DNA from: Emiliania huxleyi CCMP1516
Taxonomy: Eukaryota > Haptophyta > Isochrysidales > Noelaerhabdaceae
Assembly: GCF_000372725.1 (NCBI RefSeq)
Contig: NW_005201360.1
Location: 126,725 to 190,724, forward strand
DNA: 64,000 nt
Direction: 5' to 3'
The stretch's first letter is position 1. Each line of letters begins with the position of its first letter. The translations under genes and the position numbers were made by a program. Below are positions 31,607 through 46,768 of this stretch, in pieces. The notes under the pieces were generated by a model. That model made no database searches and had not been told where the DNA came from. It saw nothing but the letters and a program-made list of their open reading frames with translations.

Positions 31607-32214
31607 GCTCACATCACAGCCCCGTCGTGCGCGCCCTTCGAGCGACAGCGACAGCGACAGCGACCGCGACCGCGTGGACAGCGACGACGAAAAAGCGCAG
31701 ACGCTCGCCCGTCGCGTCGGCTGGGGTCCAAATCTTTCGTTCACATCCATTGGCATCGCGGACTCCAAACGGCCACTCTCGGTCGGCGAGCGAGGCTGAC
31801 ATTTACGTGCACTTCTCTTTTTCGCGCCGTGCTAAAATTCTTTTTGTTTTGAACATCAAAGAGTACACGTCTGACATCTATGATGAAGTGGCATGGACTC
31901 ACAAAGTCAAACTAATCTTCACCATGGCCTTTGGCGCTGCGACTTACGTCTTCCATTCGAAGCTTGGGAGGGGGACTAAAGTCTAAAGACTAAACTAAGA
32001 CTGTCAACAGACGGAAGCTTGATTGATGCGCACATATTCCAGCCCATGCGAACACGTTTCTTTTTGGAACAGGGTAGACCGTTCAGAACACCGGCCTGAG
32101 GCCCTGAGTGAGTGAGACCCGGGCCTCTCTCACTGCAGCACTGGCAGCAGCAGACAGGTGTGGACGACCAGGTGGATATCCCCCCCCCTGGAGAGCGGGT
32201 GCCTAGGCTGCATG

Positions 32215-32510
32215 CTTGCCGCGGAATGCGGGCGGTGCTTAGTGTAGGTATGTTGTTGGCAACAAGACACAGAGCTCACACAAAATCACAGTGGGTGGAA
32301 AGCGAACGAGTCACTTAACAGGGGTCGATTAGGGCGGGCCACCCTGTCCAGAGGCGGAGGTGCCTTTCTGGGATCTTGCGATCGAGTCTATGCGTCCTCG
32401 GCCACGCTCTCCTTTCGTGGCTGATAAGCATTCGCAGACCAGGCGATGGAGATGGCGGGGAGCACGGATGTGACTGCTCACCAAGGCCGAGGAACAAACA
32501 AGCACGACCA
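32215..32510 (+). repeat. Dispersed repeat R2, copy 1
   Basis: Contains ACACAGAGCTCACACAAA, GCCACCCTGTCCAGAGGCGG and GCTGATAAGCATTCGCAGAC. It matches 62712-62965 over about 250 bp with small indels, and partly 21815-21912. Here it lies just upstream of the Tudor/AP2 start and may supply its promoter or 5' UTR. Confidence 0.75.
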
Positions 32511-32535
32511 AAGGTCACTCAGACACGACTCACTG

Positions 32536-33375
32536 ATGCTTGAGGGGCCTGATCTCGTCGGAAAGCGGGTGCGAGTCTACTGGCCAGACGACAAGAAGTG
32601 GTACTCTGGGCAGGCCAAGGCGTTTGACTCGGTGACGTTGGAGCACTTAGTGCGGTACGACGACGGCGAGGAGCGGCAGGAGTGCCTGACAGGACTCGAG
32701 CCGTTGCAGTGGGAGCTGCTGCTCCCCGCGGTGGCGGCCGCGTCGAGTACACGGGCTGCCACAATGTTGCGCAGCGCGCCGCGCGAGGCGGACCCAGAGA
32801 CGTTGGCGACGCGTCTCGCTGCCGCCGAAGGGCTGACGCTCGTGCCAGCGAACAATGGGGTGGGATATCGTGGCGTGTCCATTCATCACGCGTCTGGAAC
32901 GTTTCACGTGCGCAAGCGCAAGGACGGCAAGGATTACGAACTTGGCCACTTCTCGAGCGCTGCCGAAGCCGCTCTTGCTTATGCCCGTTTTCTCGGCCCG
33001 GCGGAGTCAGCCAAAGAGGCGGCCGCCGGGCCGGCTCGGAAGAGGAGGGCCGGGTCGGAGGACCACGGAGACTTTGGCGTCCCGCGGTGCAACGTGTCCG
33101 TCGAGGCCATCATTTGTGAGAGCGCCTCAGAGGACGAGGGCGACGAAGCCATCCGTGGTGCTGCCACCACCCTCGTCACGGCGGCGTCTGCGAACGGCGA
33201 CATGGCGCCGATGTGCTCGCCGCCTGCGCAGGCACCCGGGGGAGGGGCTCTGAAGCGCAAGCGCAGCTTCCACAGCGAGGAGTTCGAGCTCGCTGCCGCC
33301 GGGGACACGATCTCCATCCCTGTGCCGCAGGCCATGCGCGGCCGACGGGCCACCGTCGTGGTGACGTATGAATGA
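32536..33375 (+). CDS. Tudor-like plus AP2-domain protein
   Basis: 279 residues from MLEGPDLVGKRVRVYWP; an earlier ATG at 32446 lies inside repeat R2 and is less likely. Residues about 7-55 (GKRVRVYWPDDKKWYSGQ, then VRYDDGEERQECL) have the pattern of a Tudor/PTM-like fold (hydrophobic-W-x-WY-x-G...YDDG), a chromatin or protein reader. Residues about 100-155 form one AP2-type DNA-binding domain (GYRGVSIHHASGTFHVRKRK; ELGHFSSAAEAALAYARF). Then come a basic stretch (GPARKRRAGSEDHG), an acidic segment, a further basic cluster (LKRKRSF) that could act in nuclear import, and a short beta-rich end. Likely a nuclear regulator; its targets are unknown. Block C holds a copy without the start. Confidence 0.75.
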   Translation: MLEGPDLVGKRVRVYWPDDKKWYSGQAKAFDSVTLEHLVRYDDGEERQECLTGLEPLQWELLLPAVAAASSTRAATMLRSAPREADPETLATRLAAAEGLTLVPANNGVGYRGVSIHHASGTFHVRKRKDGKDYELGHFSSAAEAALAYARFLGPAESAKEAAAGPARKRRAGSEDHGDFGVPRCNVSVEAIICESASEDEGDEAIRGAATTLVTAASANGDMAPMCSPPAQAPGGGALKRKRSFHSEEFELAAAGDTISIPVPQAMRGRRATVVVTYE

Positions 33376-33669
33376 GAGAACTCGCGGCGTGGGCATCAAC
33401 AAAAAGTCAGCGGAGGACACGACTCCTGTGTCCCCTGTGACACCTCTGTCACCTTAGTGTGATAGTCCTGTGACGGGTACGCGTAAAGCCGTATCAGGAC
33501 CCGAGAATGGTGGGAGATCTATCAAAAGACGTGCGCTGATCACCGAGATGAGTGATGTCGCCAGTCTGGAGTCTCCAAGCACCAAAGTCACAGTGTGATC
33601 AGTGTACTCCAACCCCCCTAAAAAGTCAGAGCACAGAAGCCGCCAAGCCTCTTACAGGATCTCGGAGTG

Positions 33670-38522
<4,853 letters not shown>

Positions 38523-38847
38523 ATACACACACACACATTGCTCCGAGGGGGATTTCCTGAGGCGCCGCACTGCTCGAAAAAAAGGGGGAAAAACCCGCCG
38601 CCGCGGCTTGCCGTCGTCGGAGATCTCCAGGGCAAGAATGCCCATTCACACCCGACGCATCCAACCGCGCCTGTGAATAGCGTCTTGGAGCCCTTAAAAA
38701 AGAAAAGAATCGGCGGCGGGCTTTAAGCCCCATGCAACAATAAAATATAATATTCAATGCTGCTTCTTTTGAGGCGAGATACAAAATCTCATTTTGTGTT
38801 CCTTAGAGTGTTGAGATGTTGTTGTGGTTTGATTACCACATGCCCAC

Positions 38848-39129
38848 ATGCCCATGGCAATTGCAACGGGAATAGGGCGATGTGTGAGAGACACGCAACT
38901 CAACAAAACGTTCGGCGGCGGCTTCTCGCCCACCGCCGTTCTCAAGCTGCGCCGCCTCGCGCGCAAAGTCGCGCGCGGCAGCGTTGACCGCACGGCCTAC
39001 TCGCCCAAGTACTCGCTCTCTTTTATGTCCCACCATGCAGAGCGCATCTCTCTCTCTGTTGTGCGAGGCGTGAACCGCGCCATTCGCTCTCACCTGGCAA
39101 CCCTGTCTGCACGTCTCGCGCGCGCGTGA
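38848..39129 (+). CDS. Small basic protein ORF, unknown
   Basis: 93 residues, intronless, strongly basic (LKLRRLARKVARGSVDRT; HLATLSARLARA), in a locally AT-richer interval. No recognised family; histone-like features were looked for and not found. An imperfect hairpin lies about 135 bp downstream. Start codon uncertain. Confidence 0.3.
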   Translation: MPMAIATGIGRCVRDTQLNKTFGGGFSPTAVLKLRRLARKVARGSVDRTAYSPKYSLSFMSHHAERISLSVVRGVNRAIRSHLATLSARLARA

Positions 39130-39262
39130 ACAGGGCTCCAGGCCCCAAATTACGTGTGAGTGTTAGAGTTGTTTGGTATTGCTAAAAATCTCTCTCGCAA
39201 CTCCAGCCGCAGTCGCCAGTCGGAGATCACACACATGACACAAATCACACAAATAAAGCCCT

Positions 39263-39344
39263 GGTCTGGACGATTTTTTTGCGCCATCCCGCGCGTATCC
39301 CGCCATATCTCGCCGCGGATACCGTGAAAAAAATCGTTCAGACC
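39263..39344. terminator. Long imperfect hairpin with A/T-run stem, possible 3'-end element
   Basis: GGTCTGGACGATTTTTTT (39263-39280) pairs with AAAAAAATCGTTCAGACC (39327-39344) with one mismatch over 18 bp. An inner GTATCC/GGATAC pair lies within. It sits between the small basic ORF and the convergent two-exon gene. Its role in 3'-end formation is inference; it could equally be a small inverted-repeat element. Confidence 0.4.
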
Positions 39345-39416
39345 CGGGATAAATAAATAAAGACCCCGACCGCGTCGCCAGCCGCGTACGAAACCCATAA
39401 AAAGGTTTAACATATC

Positions 39417-41123
39417 CTACTTCGAGAAGAGCGCTCGCGCCGCTCGTGTTCCCTGCCGTGTCGTCGCAGGAGGAGTGACCGCCTGCGACCTGCCCCTCTT
39501 CGCAGGAGGAGTGGCGGCCTGCGCGGCCCGCCTCCTGAGCTGCGGCCGCTTCTTCCCACCGTGCGCGCTCTCCGCGGAGGCTCGCTTCGCGGGGGTGCGC
39601 CGCGCGTCGCCCGAGGGGGATGCCGCCGAGCCGCCCTCCTCCGCGGCGGCGCCTCGAGCCCCGTCGCCTCGCCCGACCCCGCCCACCTCCCACTCGTAGT
39701 CGGTGAAGTCGTCTCTCCACTGTCCGCCCGCCACGACCGGCCCGGAGCGGTGGAGGTGGGTGCCCTGCCCCTTCTCGTTGAGCCGGCGCCGCGCCGCCAC
39801 AATCTCGCGCCGGTCCTCCTTGACGAGGAAGCAGACGCCGCGCCAGCTCACGGCGCCGCCGCCGCCGCCCGGGAGGAGGGGAGGCCCGCCGCGCACGCCC
39901 GGGTGCGCCGAGGCGCCGCCCCGCCGGGCGCCAGCTCGCTCGAACACGGCCCTCCCCAGCGGCTGCGCGAACGGGTTCCACCAGCCAGCCGCGCACTTGG
40001 GCCACGGCGCGGCGGCGAGCGCATCGTCGCGAGCGAAGGTGTCCGGCGGGAGGCGCACCGCCGACGGGGTGCCGATGTAGCCCCACGAGTCGTACGTGCG
40101 CAGGTAGTGGGTGTTGTACTGAGCGGTCACCTATCTCGCTTCGTCTCGCGTCATCTCGCGTCATCTCGGGTGGTGGCCGCCGCGCTGAGCGGCCGCCTCG
40201 TCGCCGTGCGCGTACTGCGAGTGCAGCGCGACGAAGAAGGGCGCGTTGCCAGAGTCGAGCACGTCGGGGAAGGCGGCGGCAAAGGCTCGCCAGTGCTGCA
40301 GCGCCTCTCCGTCCTGCTCCGGGGCGAGGGTGAGCGCGAGCTGGCGCACCTCGAACGTCGGCGGGGCGTGGGGGGTGGGCTCGTTGATTGCGCCGGCGGC
40401 GTAGGCGGCGCAGCCGTACACGGGGTGCGCGTTGACGATCATCACGGACGCGGCGTGGCGCCGGTACTCAAGCACGTGCGTCGCAAAGCTGCGGTCGGCG
40501 TGATGGTGGTCGGTGTGGCACTGCAGCACGGCAAAGATGTGCGGCGGGATGTGCAGCAGCACTGCGGCGTGCGCCTGGAGCAGGTAGACGACAGCCCGGT
40601 CTTTGCGCTCGATGGAGACGACGCCGCCGCCGCCCTCGGTGCGGTCGCAGAGCGGCACCTGCACCACCTGCGTCTCGGGCGGCAGCGCCGCCGTCTTGAG
40701 GTGGCACGACTCGCCGGCAGCCACGCTCTCGAGGAAGATTCCGTTGAGCACAAACCGACACCCGGAGCCGCACGGCAGCGCAGAGAAGGGGACGACGTCA
40801 AAGGCCCCGTGCAGGATGCAGTTCAACGCTCGCGCCGAGAGGCTGTCCTCCACCTCGGTGGCACGGCCGACGAAGGGGAGCAGCACGGGGCGATCGAGGC
40901 GCGACCAGTCCACCGCGCCACCCTCACGCACCACCAACCCAAAGCCGTCGGGATCGACGGCGGAGCGGGCGACAGACACCTCATCCCAGTCCCAGTCCCA
41001 GCACTCGGCGTCGTGTGCTGCTGGCGGCGTGTGCTGCTTCCCTCTATCTGCCTGCCTGCGCCGTGGGAAGACAAGGTCGAGCTTCCGGCTCGAGCCGTGT
41101 TGAAGCACGCTGACCACCGGCAT
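39417..41123 (-). CDS. Unknown two-exon protein
   Basis: Exon 1 runs from MPVVSVLQHGSSRKLDLV (an upstream ATG at 41171 is in frame) to about 40180. Exon 2 begins at 40130 after GCGAGATAG (GTGACCGCTCAGTAC) and ends at 39417. Exon 1 has good globular composition (WSRLDRPVLLPFVGRATEVE; DRAVVYLLQAHAAVLLHIPP; HTDHHHADRSFATHVLEYR). Exon 2 starts VTAQYNTHYLRTYDSWGYIG and turns into a basic, probably disordered, C-terminus (KKRPQLRRRAAQAATPPAKRG). The 3' end of the intron is a 10-bp CGAGATGACG repeat. The His-rich patch might bind metal, but no family is recognised. Divergent from the pseudouridine synthase gene with about 400 bp between. Confidence 0.6.
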
Positions 41124-41574
41124 CGTTCGCCGCCAGACAGCGGCGGCCCGATGGACACCCGAACAACACACAGTGCGAGATTTTTCTTTTTCCTTCGTCT
41201 CTCAAGCGGAAAAGGAAAGAAGGAGGCGGGGAAGATGATGGAATGGGTCTGGGGGAGTGAGCGGGTCTGGGGTGCCTGCCATCCCGTGTCGCGAGCGATC
41301 CGGCTCGGGTTCGAGTTCTGAGGCTGTCCATCGGTGGATCTGTCTTGTCCTCCCCGACATGACACAGGATAACATCCCTTGTAGAAAGAAAAGAAAGAAA
41401 ACCGACAGCCCAGCGAGGGAGGGGAGGACGGCACGCCACAGAGAGTGCGTTGTGTTCGTGCGGCGGGGCTCTCTCTTCGGACCAGTTCGGACGAGGACTC
41501 GGTCTCGCTGCCCAGTTCCGAGCGGGAGCCGGTGTTCGGCCACTCCGTCCAAGACAATCTCGGGCAACAAGAGC

Positions 41575-42573
41575 ATGTGGTTGGCAATCGGCTCGTCGTC
41601 GCTGACGCCACCCACGCCGCAGCTTGCTCGAGTCGCCGGGCTGCGAGTCCTCGCTCAGTCACCCGCGGTGCTCGTGGTCGACAAGCCGAGCGGTCTTAGA
41701 TCCACGCCCGCCTTTGTGGGCGGCACCGCCGGAAGCACCCGGAAAAAGCGCTGGTGTGCCGCCGCCTCGACGCTGCTCGAGCTCCCGCCGCGCCTGCGCT
41801 CGCACGCTGCGATTCTGCCGCGGACGCGCGACAAGTTTGTGCGCTTTGCAGTCAGCCGCGCTGGGCTTGGCGAGAGCGAGGCGGCGGTGGCGTGGCAGGC
41901 GCTGGTCCGCGCAAACGAGGAACAGGACGCGCGGGACGGCGTGACGGAGGTCGACTCGGTCCTACGCCGCGTCCGCGCAGCGAGCGGCGGGTTTGCTCAA
42001 GCGCGGCTGGTCCATCGGCTGGACGCGTCCACCTCTGGCGTCCTCGCGCTGGCACTCGACGCGCCCTCCGCCGCGGCGCTGTCGCAGCAGTGGCGAGACC
42101 GATCCGTGAGCAAGCGGTACGAAGCGGTCGTCGCCGGCGCCCTGCCCGACGGCTCTGGCGAGGTCTGCCTCGCCCTCTCCCGCTGCGCCGTCGCAGACCG
42201 GTTGGGCCTCACACGTATGGTGCCTGCTCGCGATGGCTTGCCCTGTCGCACCACGTACACCGTGACACGCCGGCACGCGAACGGAGCTGGCGCTTGGGCC
42301 GGTGGCAGTGGCAGTGGCAGAGATGACGACGACCGTGGTTCCGCCGGTTTCACCACCACCGTCGAGCTAACGCCGCACACGGGTCGCCTCCACCAGCTGC
42401 GGGCTCACATGGCGGCCATCGGCCACCCGATCCTTGGCGACGACATATACTCCGGCCCGGCTGCGACGCGCCTCTGCCTACACGCAAAGAGCCTCGCCTT
42501 TGTCGAGCCGGCATCAGGGCAAACATGGCGCGTGGACAGCCACTGTGACGACTGGGGCGCCGCGATAACATAA
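41575..42573 (+). CDS. RluA-family pseudouridine synthase
   Basis: 332 residues from MWLAIGSSSL; an in-frame extension upstream to 41257 looks non-coding. RluA enzymes convert uridine to pseudouridine in rRNA or tRNA. Seen here: an N-terminal VLVVDKPSGL motif (about residue 33), the catalytic-Asp motif LVHRLDASTSGVLALALD (about 143-160), a middle LxxRxxxKRYEAVV segment, and the C-terminal TGRLHQLRAHMAAIGHPILG motif typical of RluA/RluC/RluD. An insert of about 70 residues separates the KPSG and HRLD motifs. No S4 domain is present. The first residues are mildly hydrophobic and could be a targeting peptide, but this is uncertain. Confidence 0.88.
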   Translation: MWLAIGSSSLTPPTPQLARVAGLRVLAQSPAVLVVDKPSGLRSTPAFVGGTAGSTRKKRWCAAASTLLELPPRLRSHAAILPRTRDKFVRFAVSRAGLGESEAAVAWQALVRANEEQDARDGVTEVDSVLRRVRAASGGFAQARLVHRLDASTSGVLALALDAPSAAALSQQWRDRSVSKRYEAVVAGALPDGSGEVCLALSRCAVADRLGLTRMVPARDGLPCRTTYTVTRRHANGAGAWAGGSGSGRDDDDRGSAGFTTTVELTPHTGRLHQLRAHMAAIGHPILGDDIYSGPAATRLCLHAKSLAFVEPASGQTWRVDSHCDDWGAAIT

Positions 42574-42702
42574 GGCCTAAAGCGCCGAACATTGATCAGC
42601 CATTTGATGAAAAGCGGAGCGCAGCACGCCCATGCCCCCCTCTCTTCCACACTCACACGATTTACGCCAATGTAACACAATACGTACACGCTAGAGGAGA
42701 TT

Positions 42703-45700
42703 TTACTCATGACGCTCGACCGCTCCTCGCGCCAACGCGAAGACGCAGATCGCAGCATAGAGGCCGACCGCCGCGACTCGCAGCGCGCCTGCCCACCCTG
42801 GCGCACAGAGCTGCCGGGAGCCAGCCTCCCGCAGGCGGAGCAGTCGGCTCGCACCGGCGCCGCCGCCCCCGCGGCACCGGGTCGGCGAGGGGTCGGCGAG
42901 CAGCGGCAAGCTCTCCTCGTCGCACTCGCCGCACATGAGTGGCGCCGCCCCCGCCCCCTCCTCCCGACCGGCATGGCCCGAGTCGCGCGCCGTCCACGGC
43001 AGAGCCCACAGCTCCGCGCCGGAGAGGCGGTCGTCGGGCGAGACGCAGAGCGTGCCTGTCCACAGAGTGAGACGCGTCAACACGCGCCGGGCACCGAGGA
43101 GGGTCGTCGTCGGGTGCAACGTGCCGTGGACAATCTCGACAACCTCCCGCGCCACTCCGTGGGGGAGCGGCGCGTACCTGAAGGGAATGAGTCACTCCGT
43201 GCTCGCACCTCCCCGCGCTCTTCCGTGTCGGGCGGCGGCGCGGCACCGTCCGGCGGCGGCCGCAGCGATGAGCTGGTCGAGCGAGGCGGAGGGGAAGGGG
43301 AGCGCACCGCAGGCCATCTCGTACCTGCGCACGCGCCGGCGGGTGAAGAGGCGCCGGTCACGGGAGGGAGGGCACGCCGCACGCCCTCGCACAGGAGAAC
43401 GCCGAGCGACCAGACGTCGCTCGCGGGGCCGAGGGCGCGCCGCCCGTCGACCGAATCGCGGCAGTAGCCGGTCAGCCGCTCCTACAGGACGGCCTCGAGA
43501 CCTCGGGGCTCCACGGGAGAGGGGCGGCGGCAGCCGGCCAGCCGCTCCGGAGGTGCGTACGCCGGTGTGCCGACGCAGCACTCCTCTGGCCTGCGGCGGG
43601 AGGGCGGCGGGAGGGCGGCGGGAGGGCGGCGGGAGGGCGGCGGGAGGGCGGCGGGTGAGGCGTCGGGCACAGCCCTCCTCCGGCGGAGTCCGCTCTCGCC
43701 TCGCTCCGACGCTGCGCGCGAGGCCCCAGTCGGTGAGGACCGCCCGGTCGAGCCGCGCGGAGAGGCGCACCTGTTCACACCTGCAGCTGTGAAGAGACGC
43801 CCTCTCCGCGGCCGCGCGCCGCGCAGAGAGGGTGCGCGTTTGCGGGCTTGAGGTCGCAGTGCACGAAGCCGCGACCGTGCGCGTGTCGCAAGCCGGCGAG
43901 GAGGTCGCGAAAGACGAGCCGGGTGGTGTGGAGCGGCAGCCTGCCCCCGGGCGCGCGCTGCAGCAGCTGGGTGAGCTCGGGCCCGCCAACCTCCTCCATC
44001 ACGATGTAGTGCGCGTCGACCACCTCAATCACGTCCACCACCCGCACCTGAACGGGCACGGCCATGTCAATCACGTGTGTCCGCGGCGCGCGCCATCGCC
44101 CTCCCCCTCCACCCCCTCCCACCCACGCGCACCACGTTCCCGTGCCGCAGCTGCGTGAGCACGTGCACCTCCCACGCGATCTCCGCCTCGCTCGGCGCAC
44201 AGCCGCCACCCGCGCCGCCGCCGCCGCCGCCGCCGCTGCGGCCGCCGCCGCCGCCGCGCTTGATCACCTTGACCGCCAGCCCCATTCGCCCCTCGTGCTC
44301 CGCCAGCCCCATCCGCCCGGGCGAGCCCACTTGCTCGCCGCCGGCCGCCGCCCTCTCTCCGCCGGCGGAGCTGCTGCCCGCGCTGTCCCCCGGCTCGGCC
44401 CCCGGCTCGGCGCGCACGACGATGGACGTGCCGCCCTCGCCGATGGTGTCTCCTACAGGGAGGCGCGAGGACGAGGCTCCGAGAAGGCTCGGACACGCTC
44501 CACTGCCCGGCCGGCTGCGGGGTCGCCCAGATCGAGCACGCTCCTCGCCTCGCCCCTCGCCTCGCCGCTCCACTCGCTGGTCCGGACGGCGGCGAGCATC
44601 GCCGCGGCGCGCAGCCTCCACTCCTTTCGCACCGCCAACGAGCCGAGCGGCGCCGCGAGCGAAGCGACCGTCTGGTCGGAAAACCACTCGAGCTCGCCCG
44701 CTGTCTCGTACCGCAGCCGCCCCTGCGAGGCGGGGGAGTGGAGGGTGGAGGCGGCGACGTGCAAGGAGAGGAGCACCGTGAGGAGGCGCGAGAGAGCAGC
44801 CACGCCTGCGAGGCCAGCTCCTGCATCGCGTCGGCCAGCGTGCAGTACGGCGCGCGCGCGAGGAGACTCTTGAGCACGTCGAAGAGCGCCAGCCGGATCA
44901 GGTACGCGCCTGCCTCGAGCGCGTCGAAGGCGCCGAGCTTGCCTGGCGTGTGCGACGTGGATGCGTGAGATGGTGAGATGGTCCTGGACGCGTCCAGCGC
45001 CGAAGGCGCCGAGAGCGCACCTCCGATCCGAGCGACGCGGCCGTCGGAGCCCTTGAGCGCCTTGACGAGCGAGTGGCAATGTACGCCGTTCTTGCAGTGG
45101 ATCGAGCAGTGCTCCTCGCTCGCCCAGCGGCACAGGTCCGGGTCGTCATCGATGAGGACCGTCGCGACCGTCCCCTCAGTCGCGGGCACGTTTGCGAGCC
45201 GCCACAGCAGGCGGCTGTCGTAGAGGTGGTCCGACATGACGACGAGGAGGGGCTCGTGTGGCGCAAACATGGACCGCGCGGTCAGCATGTTTGACGCATG
45301 GCCTCGCTTCCACGAACTTTCCTTGAGCACAACAAACTCGACCCGCATGGAGCCGAAGCAGCGACGGCCGAGCTCCGCACGGAGCTTGTGTGCCGCGTTG
45401 CCGAGAGTGACGACGACCCTCTCGATGCCCGCCACCTGCAGCCCCAGCAGCAGGTGGACTATCACCGACGTGCCGTCCACTCGGATGAGCTGCTTCGGAT
45501 TTGCGTACGAGTCCAGCGTCGACAGGCGTGCCGCGGCCGGCACGAGCGCCTGTCGGACCCGCGGCGCGCGGCGAGCGGACATCGGCGGAGAGCTGGCTGG
45601 CGCCGGCTGCTGCAGCGGCGTCGGCTGCAGCGGCGTCGGCTGCAGCGGCGTCGGCTGATCGGCCGGCGGCAGCTGCGGCGGCGGCGGCAGCTGCGGCGGC

Positions 45701-45942
45701 GGCGGCTGCAGCGGCGGCGGCGGCTGCAGCGTTGAACGCAGCGGCCTTTCAGTCGGTGATGGTTCCACTTCCTTCGAAGAAGCGTGTTTCTTTCGGACCC
45801 CCCCCCCCCCGGGAGGGCGCGGGTTGTGGCGCGGCCGAGAGGAAGCGGAAGGGAGGGTGGGGCTGAGGGGGGCGGTGGAGGATCCGCAGCGATCGACGGC
45901 TGCGACCCGCCCTCACGCGTGCGGCGCAGGCAGCCTCACCAT
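42703..45942 (-). CDS. Nucleotidyltransferase-protein kinase fusion with C-terminal membrane anchor
   Basis: The proposed start is the ATG at 45942 followed by an intron to 45772, then EVEPSPTERPL. After a Pro/Gln-rich stretch, an NTP_transferase-like domain follows (about 45590-44750): a degenerate pyrophosphorylase loop ending NPKQLIRVDGTSVIVHLL, then GIERVVVTLGNAAHKLRAEL, and LLVVMSDHLYDSRLLWRLAN. A linker exon ends near 44500 (AGRAVER) and joins in frame to DTIGEGGTSIVV at 44456, the Gly-loop of a Ser/Thr kinase. LAVKVIK carries the ATP lysine, then a poly-Gly insert, HCDLKPAN (HRD variant), LTDWGLARSVG (DWG for DFG) and VGTPAYAPPERL follow. Near the stop WAGALRVAAVGLYAAICVFA is a tail anchor. 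The joint gene is inferred from frame-preserving splice sites. Substrates are unknown. Confidence 0.65.
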
Positions 45943-46275
45943 TTGCTGCTGCGAAGACGCGAGCCAGCAAAAGAGAAACCGGTGTGAGCCACCTCGGGAG
46001 GTGTGCACGGTGGTGGGCTAGCGCTCGCTGTCCGCCGCTAACATACCACGTACGACTGTGGACTGTGAGGTGGAGATTTGGGCTCGGAAGCGAGGGCAGA
46101 TGCGATTGGCACCCGACTGCGAGAGTCTCGACTAGAGCCTCGTCAGTGCGTGGGCCGGCTTCAGAGTGTGGGTGAAGGCGACGAGCGACGTGCCGAGCAG
46201 CCAAACCTAGAGCCAAACAAAAGTACTTATTGCTCTGGTACACTGGCTGCGGCCCAGCTCGGCGAGGGCCCGAGG
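45816..46275 (-). promoter_or_regulatory. Inverted copy of RPL24 promoter, 5' UTR, start codon and intron 1 start
   Basis: 45816-46131 is the reverse complement of 49309-49623, nearly perfect except for a short indel. Weaker similarity extends to about 46275 (matching about 49153). It includes the AGCAGCAAATG start context and the GTGAGG donor of RPL24 intron 1. Here it faces the nucleotidyltransferase-kinase gene, whose own frame has no upstream ATG of comparable quality (its open frame begins at a GTG). Confidence 0.75.
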
Positions 46276-46672
46276 CCCCGCAATGTCCAATGAGGCAAAG
46301 ACGACGAGGCCAAGTCTCTATCCATTTGACACCCACCTCTCTCACGGGCACGACACGGGCGGGTGTGGACTGACTGGGCGCACACTAGCACAGGCATCAG
46401 TACACACATGCAATAAGAAAAAATGTTGAAGAATGAAGAAAACTTCCCCTTTTTGAATTCACGCAATATATTAATTGAGAAGAAAATACCTCCCATGGCG
46501 CTTCACACATCATTTTCAGTGAACGTACTTTTAGCTTACTGGGAGAAAAGGGAGAAGGGGGTTGTGTTCTCTAGGCCCCTTTATTTAAGGGCCCTACGCG
46601 CGGCGTGAGAGCTCGGAAGCGAGCTTTGCACGGCGATCGAGGAGGGGAGGATGGCTCTCTCTCTCTCAGTGT
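46276..46672. other. AT-richer intergenic region before the LRR gene
   Basis: No gene seen. About 46390-46600 is markedly AT-rich for this window and contains TTTATTTAAGGG shortly upstream of the LRR gene, a possible TATA-like element, unproven. Confidence 0.35.
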
Positions 46673-46768
46673 ATGTGGCTCTTACGTACATTCCCAAAGG
46701 TGGACATTTTTAAGATCGCGTACTCGTACGTTCATTCACTTCCATTCGTTACGCGCGGCGCGATCCAC

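Larger units (their letters stand above)
23882..32204 (+). repeat. Long direct repeat, block A' (second copy)
   Basis: About 8.3-kb counterpart of 6582-15077. Here the block runs without interruption into C' at 32203-32204, where the first set has the 6.7-kb armadillo block. Confidence 0.95.

Noticed and set aside
38848-39129. Histone gene with 3' stem-loop
   Set aside because: The ORF is small and basic and a hairpin follows, but no H2A, H2B, H3 or H4 motif fits and the hairpin is not the conserved histone stem-loop.
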